In this document: piece after piece, positions 32,701 to 43,700 of the stretch
Layout of the letters: every line of letters begins with the position of its first letter
How positions within the stretch are numbered: the first letter of the stretch is position 1
Assembly: GCA_963693285.1 (NCBI GenBank)
Contig: OY848917.1
Location: 20,627,745-20,691,744, forward strand
Direction: 5' to 3'
Length of the DNA stretch: 64,000 nucleotides
Origin: Xestospongia muta
Taxonomy: Eukaryota; Porifera; Demospongiae; Haplosclerida; Petrosiidae
Made by a program: the position numbers and the translations under genes
Notes under the pieces: generated by a model
Seen by the model: the letters and a program-made list of their open reading frames with translations, nothing else
Databases searched by the model: none
What the model was told of the DNA's origin: nothing

Positions 32701-34364
32701 TCTCTTCTGTTCCCATTGATAATAACTCAGGTCCAGTGATTGCTGGAGTAGTAGTTGTTGTCCTCTTCATGATCATTCTCACATCAAGTCTCCTTGTAGT
32801 TGCATTCATTGTTTGGAGAAAGAAATATCATAAGAAACTAAGAATAGCAGCGGTAACACCTAGTGAAGAAAACAAAGTTCTTCTAGAGGAAGAACCAGCT
32901 CCACCAGCTAAGGATGATGGAAAAATTTCACTTGGAGTAATTCAATTATTAGCAGATGGAGAAAGGTTAGCATTAGGTAGTGTTGATGCCTTATCTTCTA
33001 TGAGACTTCGCGAGTTGAGAACACAATTGACAGAAGTATTTGACTCTCTCAAAAATAAGCCATTTTATTTATGCACAAAGGAGTTGTGTGATATTGATCC
33101 CTCTTCTGAGCAACAGCAGTTTGTGAGCATTGTTTATGGTAGTATTGTGTATATCCGAGAAATTACAGCAGTAACAGAAAAAACAAAGAAAGAGTTTTGC
33201 ATATGTGGTGCTGCAGCACAGTTTGAATGTACTGGTTGTGTTAGGGGTTACTGTAGTCAGGAGTGTCAACTAAAACATTGGGAAGATGGCCATCAAAGAG
33301 AATGTCAACGTGTTAGTGAGAAGAGACAACGTACAGATATCCTTCTTCGACAACAAACGCCGACCACTCTCCTCCTGTCTTCAAATCAAGAACGAACGGA
33401 AGAGTCAGCACAACAAAAACCATCAGTGAGTACACCAACCAACTGGAAAAGCTTTCTTTCAGATTCAAAACGATATTCTTCTCCTCCAGTTTCTCCAAGA
33501 ACCAGTGTGACAGTACAGCCACTACAACCATTACCAGAACAAAGACATACTATGACTAAAGAACAATATCAAGAATTAAAACAACAATTTAAGTCACATA
33601 TACCAGAGCATAAATCAGACGGTACAATGCAGCCACGATCACAAGTATCAATGCAACCAAAGTTACCACGTTTAGCATCAACTGGACAGGTAACAACTAT
33701 AGGAAAACTAGCTTCACAAACACCATCAATACAACTATCCAGATCTGGACAATCTTCTCTTCCAGCAGCTTCTTTGAAAAGCAGAACACAATCATTGCAA
33801 GCCCCAGAAGTAAGATCACAACCTGGTCTTTCTCCTTTGAACATTGAAGGATACCACCCAATGCAGAATATACCTGGTCCTTATCAGTATCAGCAAAGAA
33901 TCAGCCCTCAGCAACTAGCAAACACATACTCACAACAGCAATTAGGTCAATGGTTTCATAAACGGGAGCTTGGTCATCAGGAATCACAAACTCCTACTGT
34001 TCAGACACCATACTTCATGCCTGCTAGACCATTTCAACTACAACCATTGTTACAACGTGACTTGTCCATTACATCTGTTGGTTCAGCTGACCTAAACCTC
34101 TCGACTATGAGTAATCTTCCTTTGAAAAAAGATGTTCGAAATGAGCCTGTCCTCGAACATGACCATGAATCATCCTCTTCCTCATCTACAGAAAGTGAAG
34201 ATGATGATGTACAGGAACAACAAGTCAGTCGACCACCATCACTAGCAGTACGTAGACGTCATTCTTCCAGAGTACAATCTCAAGCAATAGCTGAAGTTTC
34301 ACATGAAGGTCTTGTTGATACATCAAGTGATGAAAGTGAAGACATTGACAAGGAAAACAGTTAG
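11798..34364 (+). CDS. Giant cadherin / IPT-TIG / REJ / GPS-like / MYND type I membrane protein, 9 coding exons
   Basis: Exons 11798-13740, 13889-24549, 24619-24713, 24893-24949, 25051-26834, 26893-27008, 27165-27386, 27473-28130 and 28412-34364 join in frame to 7,162 residues, all with GT-AG introns. Order: signal peptide (1-20); about 39 cadherin repeats (22-4200); small cysteine-rich exons (4203-4403); modules with the pattern WQ...RF.P...(K)AWD (4403-5020); CGG-type cysteine-rich cassette (5054-5311); two IPT/TIG folds (5313-5530); REJ-like region (5650-6190); GAIN-like region ending in a GPS-like motif (6556-6571); Ser/Pro stalk; membrane helix (6620-6648); cytoplasmic tail with a MYND finger (6775-6810). 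It is probably an adhesion or signalling receptor with its long rod outside the cell. There are no EGF or laminin-G domains and no beta-catenin-binding tail, so it is not Fat, Dachsous or a classical cadherin. ATG at 11798 was chosen because it begins the hydrophobic leader; the frame upstream opens only with GTG. Confidence 0.92.
11861..24540 (+). other. Array of about 39 cadherin repeats
   Basis: I counted repeats by their end motif (D-x-N-D-N/H/E-x-P-x-F or variants) and inner motifs (xEN/xED after the first strand, LDRE, A-x-D-x-G). About 39 fit, each near 105-110 residues. The repeats mostly keep the calcium ligands, so most linkers should bind calcium. Links after repeats 5, 15, 33 and 36 lack the D-x-N-D-N signature. 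Asn-x-Ser/Thr sites are frequent. Repeats 1 to mid-6 are in exon 1; all the rest are in the single 10,661-bp exon 2. Confidence 0.92.
24549..25500 (+). other. Cysteine-rich segment after the cadherin array
   Basis: Residues about 4203-4403, over exons 3, 4 and the start of exon 5, hold more than 25 cysteines in short spacings (CEGEFC, YCTND, CLSYFC, CPLGKSVC, CQACPDGLIAC, LCCGYNAGFC). No domain I can name; probably small disulfide-knit modules. Confidence 0.75.
25501..27660 (+). other. Adhesin-like modules with WQ...RF.P...AWD pattern
   Basis: At least three repeats end in a shared signature: GEWQYAL to SGKLWDGS, SPWQVSING to GVKAWDG, and GVWQYLRS to TVKAWDA. A RF(W/L)(R/P)P-like strand precedes each. 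The sheet-like pattern resembles modules of giant bacterial and protist surface adhesins, as far as I recall. The match is by eye only. Confidence 0.55.
27754..28808 (+). other. Cysteine-rich CGG repeat cassette
   Basis: Residues about 5054-5311 repeat D-x-C-G-x-C-x-G with GCD/CNG lead-ins (for example DGCDICGGSENTCLGCD, DICGVCGGDNSTCYGCN, DSCHICGGNDCGC). The motif CGVCGGDNSTC also occurs in ADAMTS cysteine-rich regions and in protist and bacterial surface proteins. Exon 8/9 splicing (28130|28412) falls inside the cassette without breaking the pattern. Confidence 0.75.
28812..29475 (+). other. Two IPT/TIG domains
   Basis: The first begins ITTISPQMGPRTGGTQITIK with GAGFF after it, the classic IPT/TIG opening (I-x-P-x-x-G-P-x-x-G-G-T-x-I-T-I-x-G-x-x-F). 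The second begins VTDIAPKEGL and continues ITLIHTGQNF. IPT/TIG folds occur in plexins, Met-family receptors and fibrocystin-like proteins. Confidence 0.85.
29800..31440 (+). other. REJ / PKD-like region
   Basis: Residues about 5650-6190 show repeated (Y/H)-x-W strands (FHYRWSIYTHNS, FVYQWRLY, PTYTWACSVVG, NVSWSCLDLPG) and the block VARIHGGDRNISSSETVLLN, which resembles the receptor-for-egg-jelly module of polycystin-1 and PKDREJ proteins. Divergent; domain limits approximate. Confidence 0.65.
31441..32590 (+). other. GAIN-like region with GPS-like motif
   Basis: A helix-rich stretch (about residues 6190-6400) is followed by strands and the block YLCEYNHLSEFAIGLL at about 6556-6571. This matches the C-x-(C/Y)-N-H-L-(T/S)-x-F-A core of GPCR proteolysis sites, where cleavage occurs after H-L. 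The usual upstream Cys-Trp pairs are only partly present (CIFRNTT, QWEL), so cleavage competence is uncertain. Confidence 0.6.
32591..32818 (+). other. Ser/Pro-rich stalk and single transmembrane helix
   Basis: A mucin-like stalk of mostly S, P, T (about 6572-6618) leads to the helix VIAGVVVVVLFMIILTSSLL followed by VVAFIVW. A basic stop-transfer stretch RKKYHKKLR follows, fixing an extracellular N-terminus. There is no second membrane span, so this is not a polycystin-type channel. Confidence 0.9.
33192..33305 (+). other. MYND-type zinc finger in the cytoplasmic tail
   Basis: Residues 6775-6810 follow the MYND pattern: CTGC, then YCSQEC seven residues before an invariant-type H, then a final C (H6806, C6810); QLKHWEDGHQ matches the usual Q-x-x-x-W-x-x-H. 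The first pair is spaced C-x-C (6775, 6777) rather than C-x-x-C. MYND fingers usually bind proline-rich peptides in co-repressors and SET-domain proteins. A segment just before it (about 6690-6770, RELRTQLTEVFDSL to VYIREI) could be a small beta-grasp fold; I cannot name it. Confidence 0.85.
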
Positions 34365-34505
34365 GAAAAAAGATAATGGATATGTTGTGACTTTTTATAT
34401 TGATTGTATTATTTCTTTTATTTGAAGCTTTTTAATTGTTTTATGCATTTATTATATCTTGTTATGTAAGCAAATGATATTGTATACTGTTTTAACAATA
34501 TTTTA

Positions 34506-34511
34506 AATAAA
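34506..34511 (+). terminator. Poly(A) signal of the giant cadherin gene
   Basis: AATAAA about 140 bases after the TAG at 34362-34364. Confidence 0.75.
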
Positions 34512-34518
34512 GGGAATA

Positions 34519-34524
34519 TTTATT
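34519..34524 (-). terminator. Poly(A) signal of the acyl-CoA synthetase gene
   Basis: AATAAA on the minus strand, about 180 bases past the synthetase stop. It sits 8 bases from the plus-strand cadherin signal, so the two 3' UTRs should overlap. Confidence 0.6.
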
Positions 34525-34702
34525 AAATTTAGCAGGAAAATAAGGTCCAGCAATTAACAATCAAATAATAGTAGTCAAATGAGTAAACACTTCGTACAGT
34601 TCATAATTAATTTACATTTTAATATTTTAATATTACAACAGATATTAATAGCATCAAATATTAGCAAAGTGTCCAGTTAATAGGATCCTAAAGGATCCTA
34701 AA

Positions 34703-37700
34703 TCATTCAGCATACATCTGGGTCACATAATCTTGATATTTCTCCACAACTGTCTTTCGCTTGACTTTGAATGTAGGAGTAAGTTCACCACCATTAACAC
34801 TGAAATCACAAGGTAGAATATGAAATTTCTACAAAAAAGTAGAGTGATTATATTATTTCAAGAATCGTTCCAGAAATGTGTTAAATAGAAGCAATAAAAC
34901 ATCCAAAGCTTCAAAGATTATAGTTTGTATAGACAGTACAGTACGTAAATTGTACAAACAAAACTACATAAATGAGCAACTATATACTTCATTTACCTGA
35001 ACTCGTGCTGGTCTGCTAATAGCCTCTTCATTAACTTGTTCCATGCCTTGTTGAATGTAGTCCTTCACAAGATCATCAGTCCTAGCCTCAGAAACTAAAA
35101 AAGAAAACATTCTCTAACTTTAAATCAAATTGTTTTATTATATAAACCATAACTAGGATGATGTACATAAGTGATGTATTACCTCAATGATAAGGACATA
35201 TATGAACTATGAAGAAGTTATACACACCTAATTGTCATAATCAGAAAGTGGTATATCACTTACATATACTAACTTCACACAATTCATACATTCTAATTCT
35301 CATAGTGAGTATAGGTTGAGTATACTATGTGCATTCATTAATGGACATTCCAATTCTTATTTCCTATATCTTCCACGCACCTTTGCATATTAAAAAATTC
35401 CAATTAACGACCCAGTTGATGAATTCCAATTTCTTATTCCTAATTCTATTTTTGGCACGTCTACCATTTCTAAGCTTTTTTTGTTACTTAATAAAACACA
35501 AAGAGCAAGTACCACGAGTCGTCAGTTAGAATCAAGTGTCAGCGAGATGTTTCCAGTTGGATTGGGTTCCTGAATTTGGTCATATATTAGAATTGGAAAC
35601 CATCAACTGCATCTTTAATTGGAATATAAGGTGTGCGGAAGAAATTGGAACTAAGAATAGGAATGTCTATCTGTGGCTTCCATAGGATGTGAAGAACATA
35701 TATAGCATTTTCCAGTTTACACTTTTTCTAAGTAGCTAGTACTCTAGTTTTTTCTGAAAAATTTGCAGACTAACAAGGCATTTTAAATAATGTAAACCAT
35801 TTTTCTCTAGCTCATTTCTAGCCAGGGTTATAACTTTTGAGTCAAACAAGAGTATAGCAATCTAAACCAAAATGACATAGGTAGCTAATGCAATAGTATC
35901 ACAATAACTATGATGTTTTTATTACAGATGATTGTTACCTGTTGTGGCAGTGGAGCCAATTTCATTCAACACAAGTTTAGCAAGAGAATCTAATTCTTCA
36001 GTAGGATTGCCAAGGTCATCAACCTAATAAAGATTAAAACAATGACAATCACAAATGAACAAGAATTAGTGTACTATAATTTACTATAATTATAGAGAAA
36101 CATTTACCTTACATTTGATGGTTACAAACATAGTGAGGTAACGTTGATCATCTCCTATAACCATCACATTACTTAGAAGACGCATTAATGTTAACATACG
36201 CTGGAAGAAGACAACAATAATATGATTAACATTGTATTAATAGGATGGATGATTGTTCTAGGGTTGCTATAAACATACAGGACCTTAAACAAATTTTATT
36301 ATACTTACATTTTCAATAGGTACTGGTGCAATATTTTCTCCTGCTTTAGTAATTATTAGTTCCTTAGATCGTCCAGTGATATAATAAAATCCTGCAATGT
36401 AGTATCATGAAATGAGTCATTAAAAATAATAAATACTGAAAATGTAACATAACATGTAAATTAGCAAATCACAAATGAATTTAATTTGCTATCTAGTTGG
36501 TCAATTATAGGTCACAATTATCCATAAATGTGTGTCATAGACACAGGTCACTCTAATTCTAACGTCCACTGAGTTTGTTCTTTTTTTTCTCAAGGGTTAG
36601 GGACTAGTACAAAAGCAACATTGCAAACTAACTTCTAAACCAGTTAAAAACCTTGGTGTTTGATCATTTCATTGCTCAGTAATGCTCAGAAGGATAAAAT
36701 CCTCACAAGTCCTATAATACTCTTCCTGACATTTGGGCATCATAATACTGGTTTATTTAGGTAACTAGTAACTTCCATTTTCATCTATAATCTATCCATT
36801 TCACATATATGAACAATGTGAAGATTATTCCATGTCATTATTGTGAGAAACAAATCATAATAACTTTATTGAACACACCATCATCATCCATATTTCCAGT
36901 ATCTCCTGTGTGAAACCAGCCATCTTCATCAATACAGGCTTTGGATTTCTCTTCATCATTAAGATATCCCATAAACACATGGCGTCCACGAAGACATACT
37001 TCTCCATCACCGTTTGGTCCAGGACTATCAATTCTAACCTCACCACCCATAAGTGGATGTCCAATAGAAGTCTGTTTGAATTTGTCTAAGGAGAAAGTAA
37101 ACAAATAATAGCTAGCTATATACTAAATGTATATCTCAAGGTGAACAGAATATATACCGTATACCGGGATTTATTGGCGACCGATAAAATTTGGCGAATT
37201 TGCGAATTTCAAAAAATCGCCAAATTAAATAACAGTCAAAATTTATCACTTAGTCGCCACACCCACGAGGTAAGTTTTCTCCAACAATAGCATTCCATAC
37301 ACTTGGTAGTCTCTAACCATAGACATTAGAAACTATTCCAATATCTATGTTCTAACAACAGAATCAAACCTGAACTCAATTTTATTTCATTAAAGTGGGT
37401 GTGGTATCAAGACATGTGCTAAATTCGTCAAATTTAATTCGCCAATTATAAAATTTTACAATTCCACCAAATTTTATCGTCGCAAATAAATCCCGGCATA
37501 CGGTATGTGTCAACAACTATTACTTCAGAGTTTCATTCAATTTGTTGCTGATTAATTCACATGTCAGACTATCCTATGATTGTTTACACTAGAGGTAACA
37601 TAATCCATACAGATGTATGACTAGTTCTTGTATTATTTTATTCTGTTGTCATATGTAACTTTTGAAAAGCAACAAACTAAATTTATCACATACTCTAACA

Positions 37701-40700
37701 GTCAATAAATATTGCAACCAACAAATCTTTATGAAAGCATCAACAGCAATACTGTGATTGTAATAGCTCTAAACAGCAATGAAAGTACCATCAAAACAAT
37801 GTTGAGAAATTTTGACATTTTGCTTAGACTCTTGTTGGGAAAATTCACTTCTATAACATGTCCATTATTACAAATGACAAACATAGTAAAGAAGCATCAT
37901 ACTACTATAATCCATCTTTCATAAAACACTCAACACACGTTTATCCAGTCATCCTATCACCACTAGCTGCTTGTAAAAATGTAAGATAAGATATAGTCAA
38001 TGAAATTACTAATATGACAGTAAAGTCAGTCCTATTTATTGTACAAACATTCCAAGTCCAACAAATTAAGAAACAGTGGATTGAGACACAAGCAACTTGT
38101 GTCAATGGTCAATCTAATATTCTTTGGACTAATCCTTTCTTAGCTAACAGTTTTGGTAGCAAACTACTACTTCACTAACTCAGTTTTTTTGTTAGACAAG
38201 AGACGAAATATAATCTTTACCTAGTGTATTTTGACAACCAGCTCCTGATGTTTCAGACAAACCATATAGCTGATATAGAGGAATATCGAAGTCAGCAAAG
38301 AAGTCACTCACTGCAGTAGGCAAAGGAGCAGCTCCAGAACCCTAGAAAAGTCATACCAAACAAACTTATATTTTTATCACAACAGTAAACATCATATCAC
38401 TAAGTCAGTCAGTAAACAAATGCTTATTGCAAGTGACTGCAATGTTATTCAATCATCACTTCAAAATCCACTTACAATATGGGCAATGGATAGTACAAAC
38501 TTATATTAAAACAATTAAATGATTCCTAAATTATTACAATATCAAAAAGTGTCACTTAAGAAACTATTATTATACTACTTCCCAAACATTATAAAGTGTC
38601 AGTTAAGAAGCAATTCAACAAATGGCAGTTGACCGAATAGTACTCCTTTTAGGAAGGTTAGGGAGGTGTTTTGAAATAGGATATAGATTAATGACTATAT
38701 AAATTATCTTTAAACAAATGATAGTTATGATATCTATAGTAATCCTTACAGTTATATGACACTGATCCAATCCTAGTTTTTCACGAAGACCCTTGAATAC
38801 AAGGCTACAAGAAGCAACAAAAATACTTACTTTAGTGAAAGTATAAAACAAACAAAAGTATAGAACCATATATTCCATTTACTATGTGATATACAAATCA
38901 AATATATGTAATTTAGTTTAGTTACTGGTTTATTAAGAATTGTATAGTCTTTAAAAGGAAACAACTTAGCAATGTTTAGGTGGTGTATTTACAACCAATA
39001 ACACATCAATCAATTCCAATTCTATGTGTAACAGACATGACACATAGAGTAAATATAGCATAATAACTAAATAAAAATAAATAGGCAAGCAAACATCATA
39101 ATTAATGCATATACTGATGGAACACACAGGTACAGTTCCTTTCAGTTCAGTGATGTTTACCTATTAGCTAGCCAGTAACCCCATGCAGTACCTCCTCCAG
39201 ATAACCTATTGTTATAAGTCTTCCTTCCAATATCCTAACATAAAATAAATAAAGTTATAGATATCAAAGAGGGACAAAAATGTTCAATGTTTACAAACAT
39301 TATACCAACAATGACAGAGTTAGGTTCATTATAGCAACATAACATTGAGATTATCACATGAATATTAGGTGATGATAACAATGACAAATAAACATTACCT
39401 TTGATTTTTCCAAGATAAATGCTTTAACTCCTTTTACTTCAGCTGTCTGAATCTCAATAGCTTCTTTAAACTTTTCCCAAACACGAGGTACACATACAAA
39501 CAAATTGGGTCGAACTTCCTACAAAGCAATTAATGAAATAAGGCCATTTCATTATGCATATTATACCAGTAGTGTCTCTTTAAGACTCCCTTTAAGAGCA
39601 TCAGGTTTAGCAAAGTAAACACAGTGACCAGTGACAACAGGAGACAAAATGTCCACCATCTGAGCAGCAATGTGACTCAATGGTAGAAAACTGACAATAC
39701 GAAATTCCTACAAATCACAGATAACAGTACATATTTATTATCTACTATTATATGTCATATCATTAATATTATATAGTGTATTGTATAAAACTCATTAGAG
39801 TGTTAGTATGGTATAGGTTATACATCAAGATCAAGGTAGATATGTAATTTGTACACCAATGACTGCAGACCTGAGGTGTATAAATCACATAGCTAATGAG
39901 ACTGAGGTATATAAATGATTTGTACTATGTTGACCAATCAGATTGCTGTGTTTTAATTGCTATATTAGATACACTTCATCAGTTGCTTTGGATACATGTG
40001 TAGGTCAAGATATACTTATAAGCTTTAGATCACAAACGAATACTTACCACTTTACTTGCAATAGAAGAAACAGACTTTCTTATCTACATTTTTCTTTTCG
40101 ATACATGACAAGACCATTTAGCTAGAGTGCTACTCCTTCCTTAGCCTAACTCCTTACTTTGATGTTTAGCCATACATTATACTGATTAGCTATAGATTCC
40201 AACTTGGTTTAGTAGCAATAGTTGTTACTTTTAAACAGACAATTACACTCTAAAATCAAAAAAGGTCTTTAAGCTCATGGAAAAGTTTTTACTTAGAATT
40301 AGACTCTATCAACAGAAAAATTGAACCATAAAAACAGTCTCAAAAGGCCAGCTACCTTTGCTTAGAGAGGAAGAACTTGCAAAACTACCACAGAAATTTG
40401 CCACCAGCCTATACTGCATTTATCAAGTTCATTCTTTAAATCTCAGACTTTGCTTGTTTCATACTTTCGGAAACATTGTATTCTATATAGAAACATTATT
40501 GAGCTGAGTAAATGTCAATATTTTCATGATATTTGTTAGAAATATAAAGCAGCAATTTCTCCCATACTATTTACATTAACTTTGGAGATCATTTCTCAGA
40601 AAAGAGTGTATGAGAACTTATATACCTCTCTGGGAAGAATGTATTTATTGACCATAATGGTGATTGGTCAATTAAGGCATAGCATAGTAGAGCATAGTAC

Positions 40701-43700
40701 AAGTATCTAGTATTGTCTATCAAAAAGGTCAATTCAAATAGAAAAGCTCACTTCATTGACGTTGTAAGTATGGGACACAGTAACAGCAGTCCATATTAAG
40801 TTGTCATGACTCAACATCACTCCCTATACAAAAAGAAACAGTAGAAGATTAAAAACATGAAACAATTCATATTGACAAAATACACCATCAATTTTATTAA
40901 GGAAAATTTTATAATTTGGCTCCACTAAAAGCAAAGGAATCTGGTCTTTAAAGCAATTAAAATATGAATTGTCTGATTGTTAACTTGCACCACACCAGGT
41001 TATACTTTGTGAAGCACAAATGGGTAAATGACAGTAAGCATAACAACAAGCTTATAACAACATCAAATTTCAAAACAATTTCCATAAAGAATAAAAAGAT
41101 ATATCATAATGCACATGTTGTCAATTAACAAATCAGAGAGCAGTTTTAGAGGTTAACTCTCTTATATAACTCTATGTAAAACTGCAAAGTACTACATTAT
41201 GCTTTGACGTTTCATGATAAACTTATTGTTCAAGCTTTAGAATTCACAATTATATTTTTTATTTCATTAATTAGTGTTAATTATAAACACAACAGCCCTA
41301 GGTGTAGGTTTACAATTGCCAAAGTATAGACCTCCTTAGTCTCTATGGTATTTAAAAAAATTAAAATAAATTAAAATAAATTAAGTTGGCTTTAGTAAAA
41401 ATGTCAGAACCATCATCTACCTCAATATATATATACTAAAGTAATGTCTTTGCCAAATGTCACAGCTGCTTACTTTGGGAGGGCCAGTTGTTCCTGACGT
41501 ATAAATAAGTGAAGCACAATGACCTGGTTTCTGAGCATCAATTCTTCCAGACAACTCAAAATCAGACACATCCTACATAAAATTGGAACAAACACTCACA
41601 TACTGTAGCATGAGAACCCTTAGACAACACAAACAAAGATACAATATGTAGTAGCTCAAGTATAATTTATTGTATATGATACCTCCTTCATAAACACACC
41701 TTGTTGTACATACCCAGATCAAATACCTCAGTAATACATCCACTAATACTTGTAACAGACACCCAACTATCCATATTATAGTGACATGACTAACCACATT
41801 TATTCTCATAACCAACATTATTAATACATATATATGTCTTGTATCAGCTGTTAAAACTAACAAACTCAAGTAGTAATAGTTACTATATATTGTTACCTTT
41901 CCAAGGTCTAAAAACTCTTCCCAAGATATAACACCAGCTTCTTTCATATGTGGTGTAACAGGTTCAGGAAGATATTGTATAATAGCCTTGAGATGAGGTA
42001 AGTGATCCTTCACCTAATATTATAACAAGAAAAAAGGAAGAAAATGTAGGGATGGATAGCATAAGTACTTTACAAAGAATACAAACAAGATAGTAGGGAA
42101 GGTAGTCATGGCAGCACTACACTTAAAACATAGACATAAAATCTATTAGAATTATGATATATAAAGGTGCATTACTTTTGTTTATGTTATATTGCTATTA
42201 TGTAGGGAAGATGGTCCCTGCATTTTCACTTGTTTTTCTTCTAAATCAAGCTTTTAAACATATTAGTGTCAAGATTTAGCTAGTACTTAAAAAAAGAACA
42301 CTTATTTGCTTTTTTGTTTAAAGTAATTGTTATTTTTTAATTAAACTTGTTTGTTATTATTTTGTTAATAGTTCAGAATAGGCTTGGTGTCAATCTGTGT
42401 CACCTTAGTAAAGATGATAGCTAAAGTCTTTTTGCTTTTTCTGTTATCATGCAATACAAGGAAGTGGAAGCGAAAAAATTAAACATTTAGCAAACTGTTG
42501 TTACTTAAGTCCTGTTGGCTCAAGAACATTGCGTACTATTGATAGGTTCTGATCAACTATTGACAAGACATTTTGTGTTTCCAGCCAATACAACAGCTCA
42601 GGGCAACCCTACATTGACATTATTAGCATGTGCCTATTAAAACTATAAAGATAAGAACTAAAGGTCAAAAAGAGTGATCTAATTCAATAAACAATAGACT
42701 GTCTAAACCACAGACTCCACCCATACTTTGACACATTTATCACACTATCATTTTATACAAGTTCAATTTGTCTATTGTGAGATATCATATATCAAATGAT
42801 TTGACACTTCATGTATTACAATTTAATAAGTACACTCTATTATACAAATGAATTAGTACATATAGAGAACACATCAAACTAACAAAGTCACAAAGGATAA
42901 ATAACACTTTTACAAAGTGCCAAAATTCTAGGAATAGATTTATCATACACCTTGTAATGGCATTTAGTCATTGCTATGGCAATCAAAATTCCCAGGAATA
43001 TATAAAGCAACTGAGTGCAAACTGTTGATTCTTTAGATCAGTCTGTTAGACCAATGAACTTACAATTGAAAGTAAAAATGGACTTTTGCCTTAACATGTA
43101 GTTCACTGGCTATTTAAGTAATAAAAAAGGTTGTTTACTTCATACAAACGTTTGTTTTCTCATTAAAGGCTATTAACAAATAATGAAAACAAGGTTCAGT
43201 CATTTATTATTGAATTTATTATACAAGTATAGGTTATACACTGAGATTGAAGTAGATATGTGATTAATACATCAATGGCTGCAGACCTGAGGTGTATAAA
43301 TCACATAACTAATGAGACTGAGGTGTATAACTGACTTGTACCATGTTGACCAATCAGATTGCTTTGTTTTAATTGCTACAGTGTGTCAAGATCTACTTGT
43401 TAGCTTTAGCTAACAAAGGAACACTTACTATTTTACTTGCAGTAGGAGAAAGAGATTTTCTTATCTACACTTTTGTTTACAATACATGACGAGAGTTTCT
43501 ACTAGAGTGTTATACAAATATTAGCCCCATCTCTATTTGTAAAAAATAGAAATATAAGGCAGTAATTTCATCCATATTAATTTGCTAAAACCATGGAAAT
43601 CAAAACATCGGAAAAGAGTATATATTAGAATTAATATACCCCTCCAAGAGATATTTAAGATATTAAATGACCTAAAACGAAGCAATCTGATTGGTCAATT

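Noticed and set aside
31441..32818. Polycystin-1 orthologue
   Set aside because: REJ- and GPS-like parts are present, but there is only one membrane helix and no PLAT or channel region.
12000..34364. Fat, Dachsous or classical cadherin orthologue
   Set aside because: No EGF or laminin-G domains, no catenin-binding tail, and a MYND finger instead.
38615..38878. Minus-strand 87-codon frame in the synthetase gene
   Set aside because: Only the part from 38750 to 38804 ([18 protein letters not shown]) is exon 11; the rest is flanking intron.
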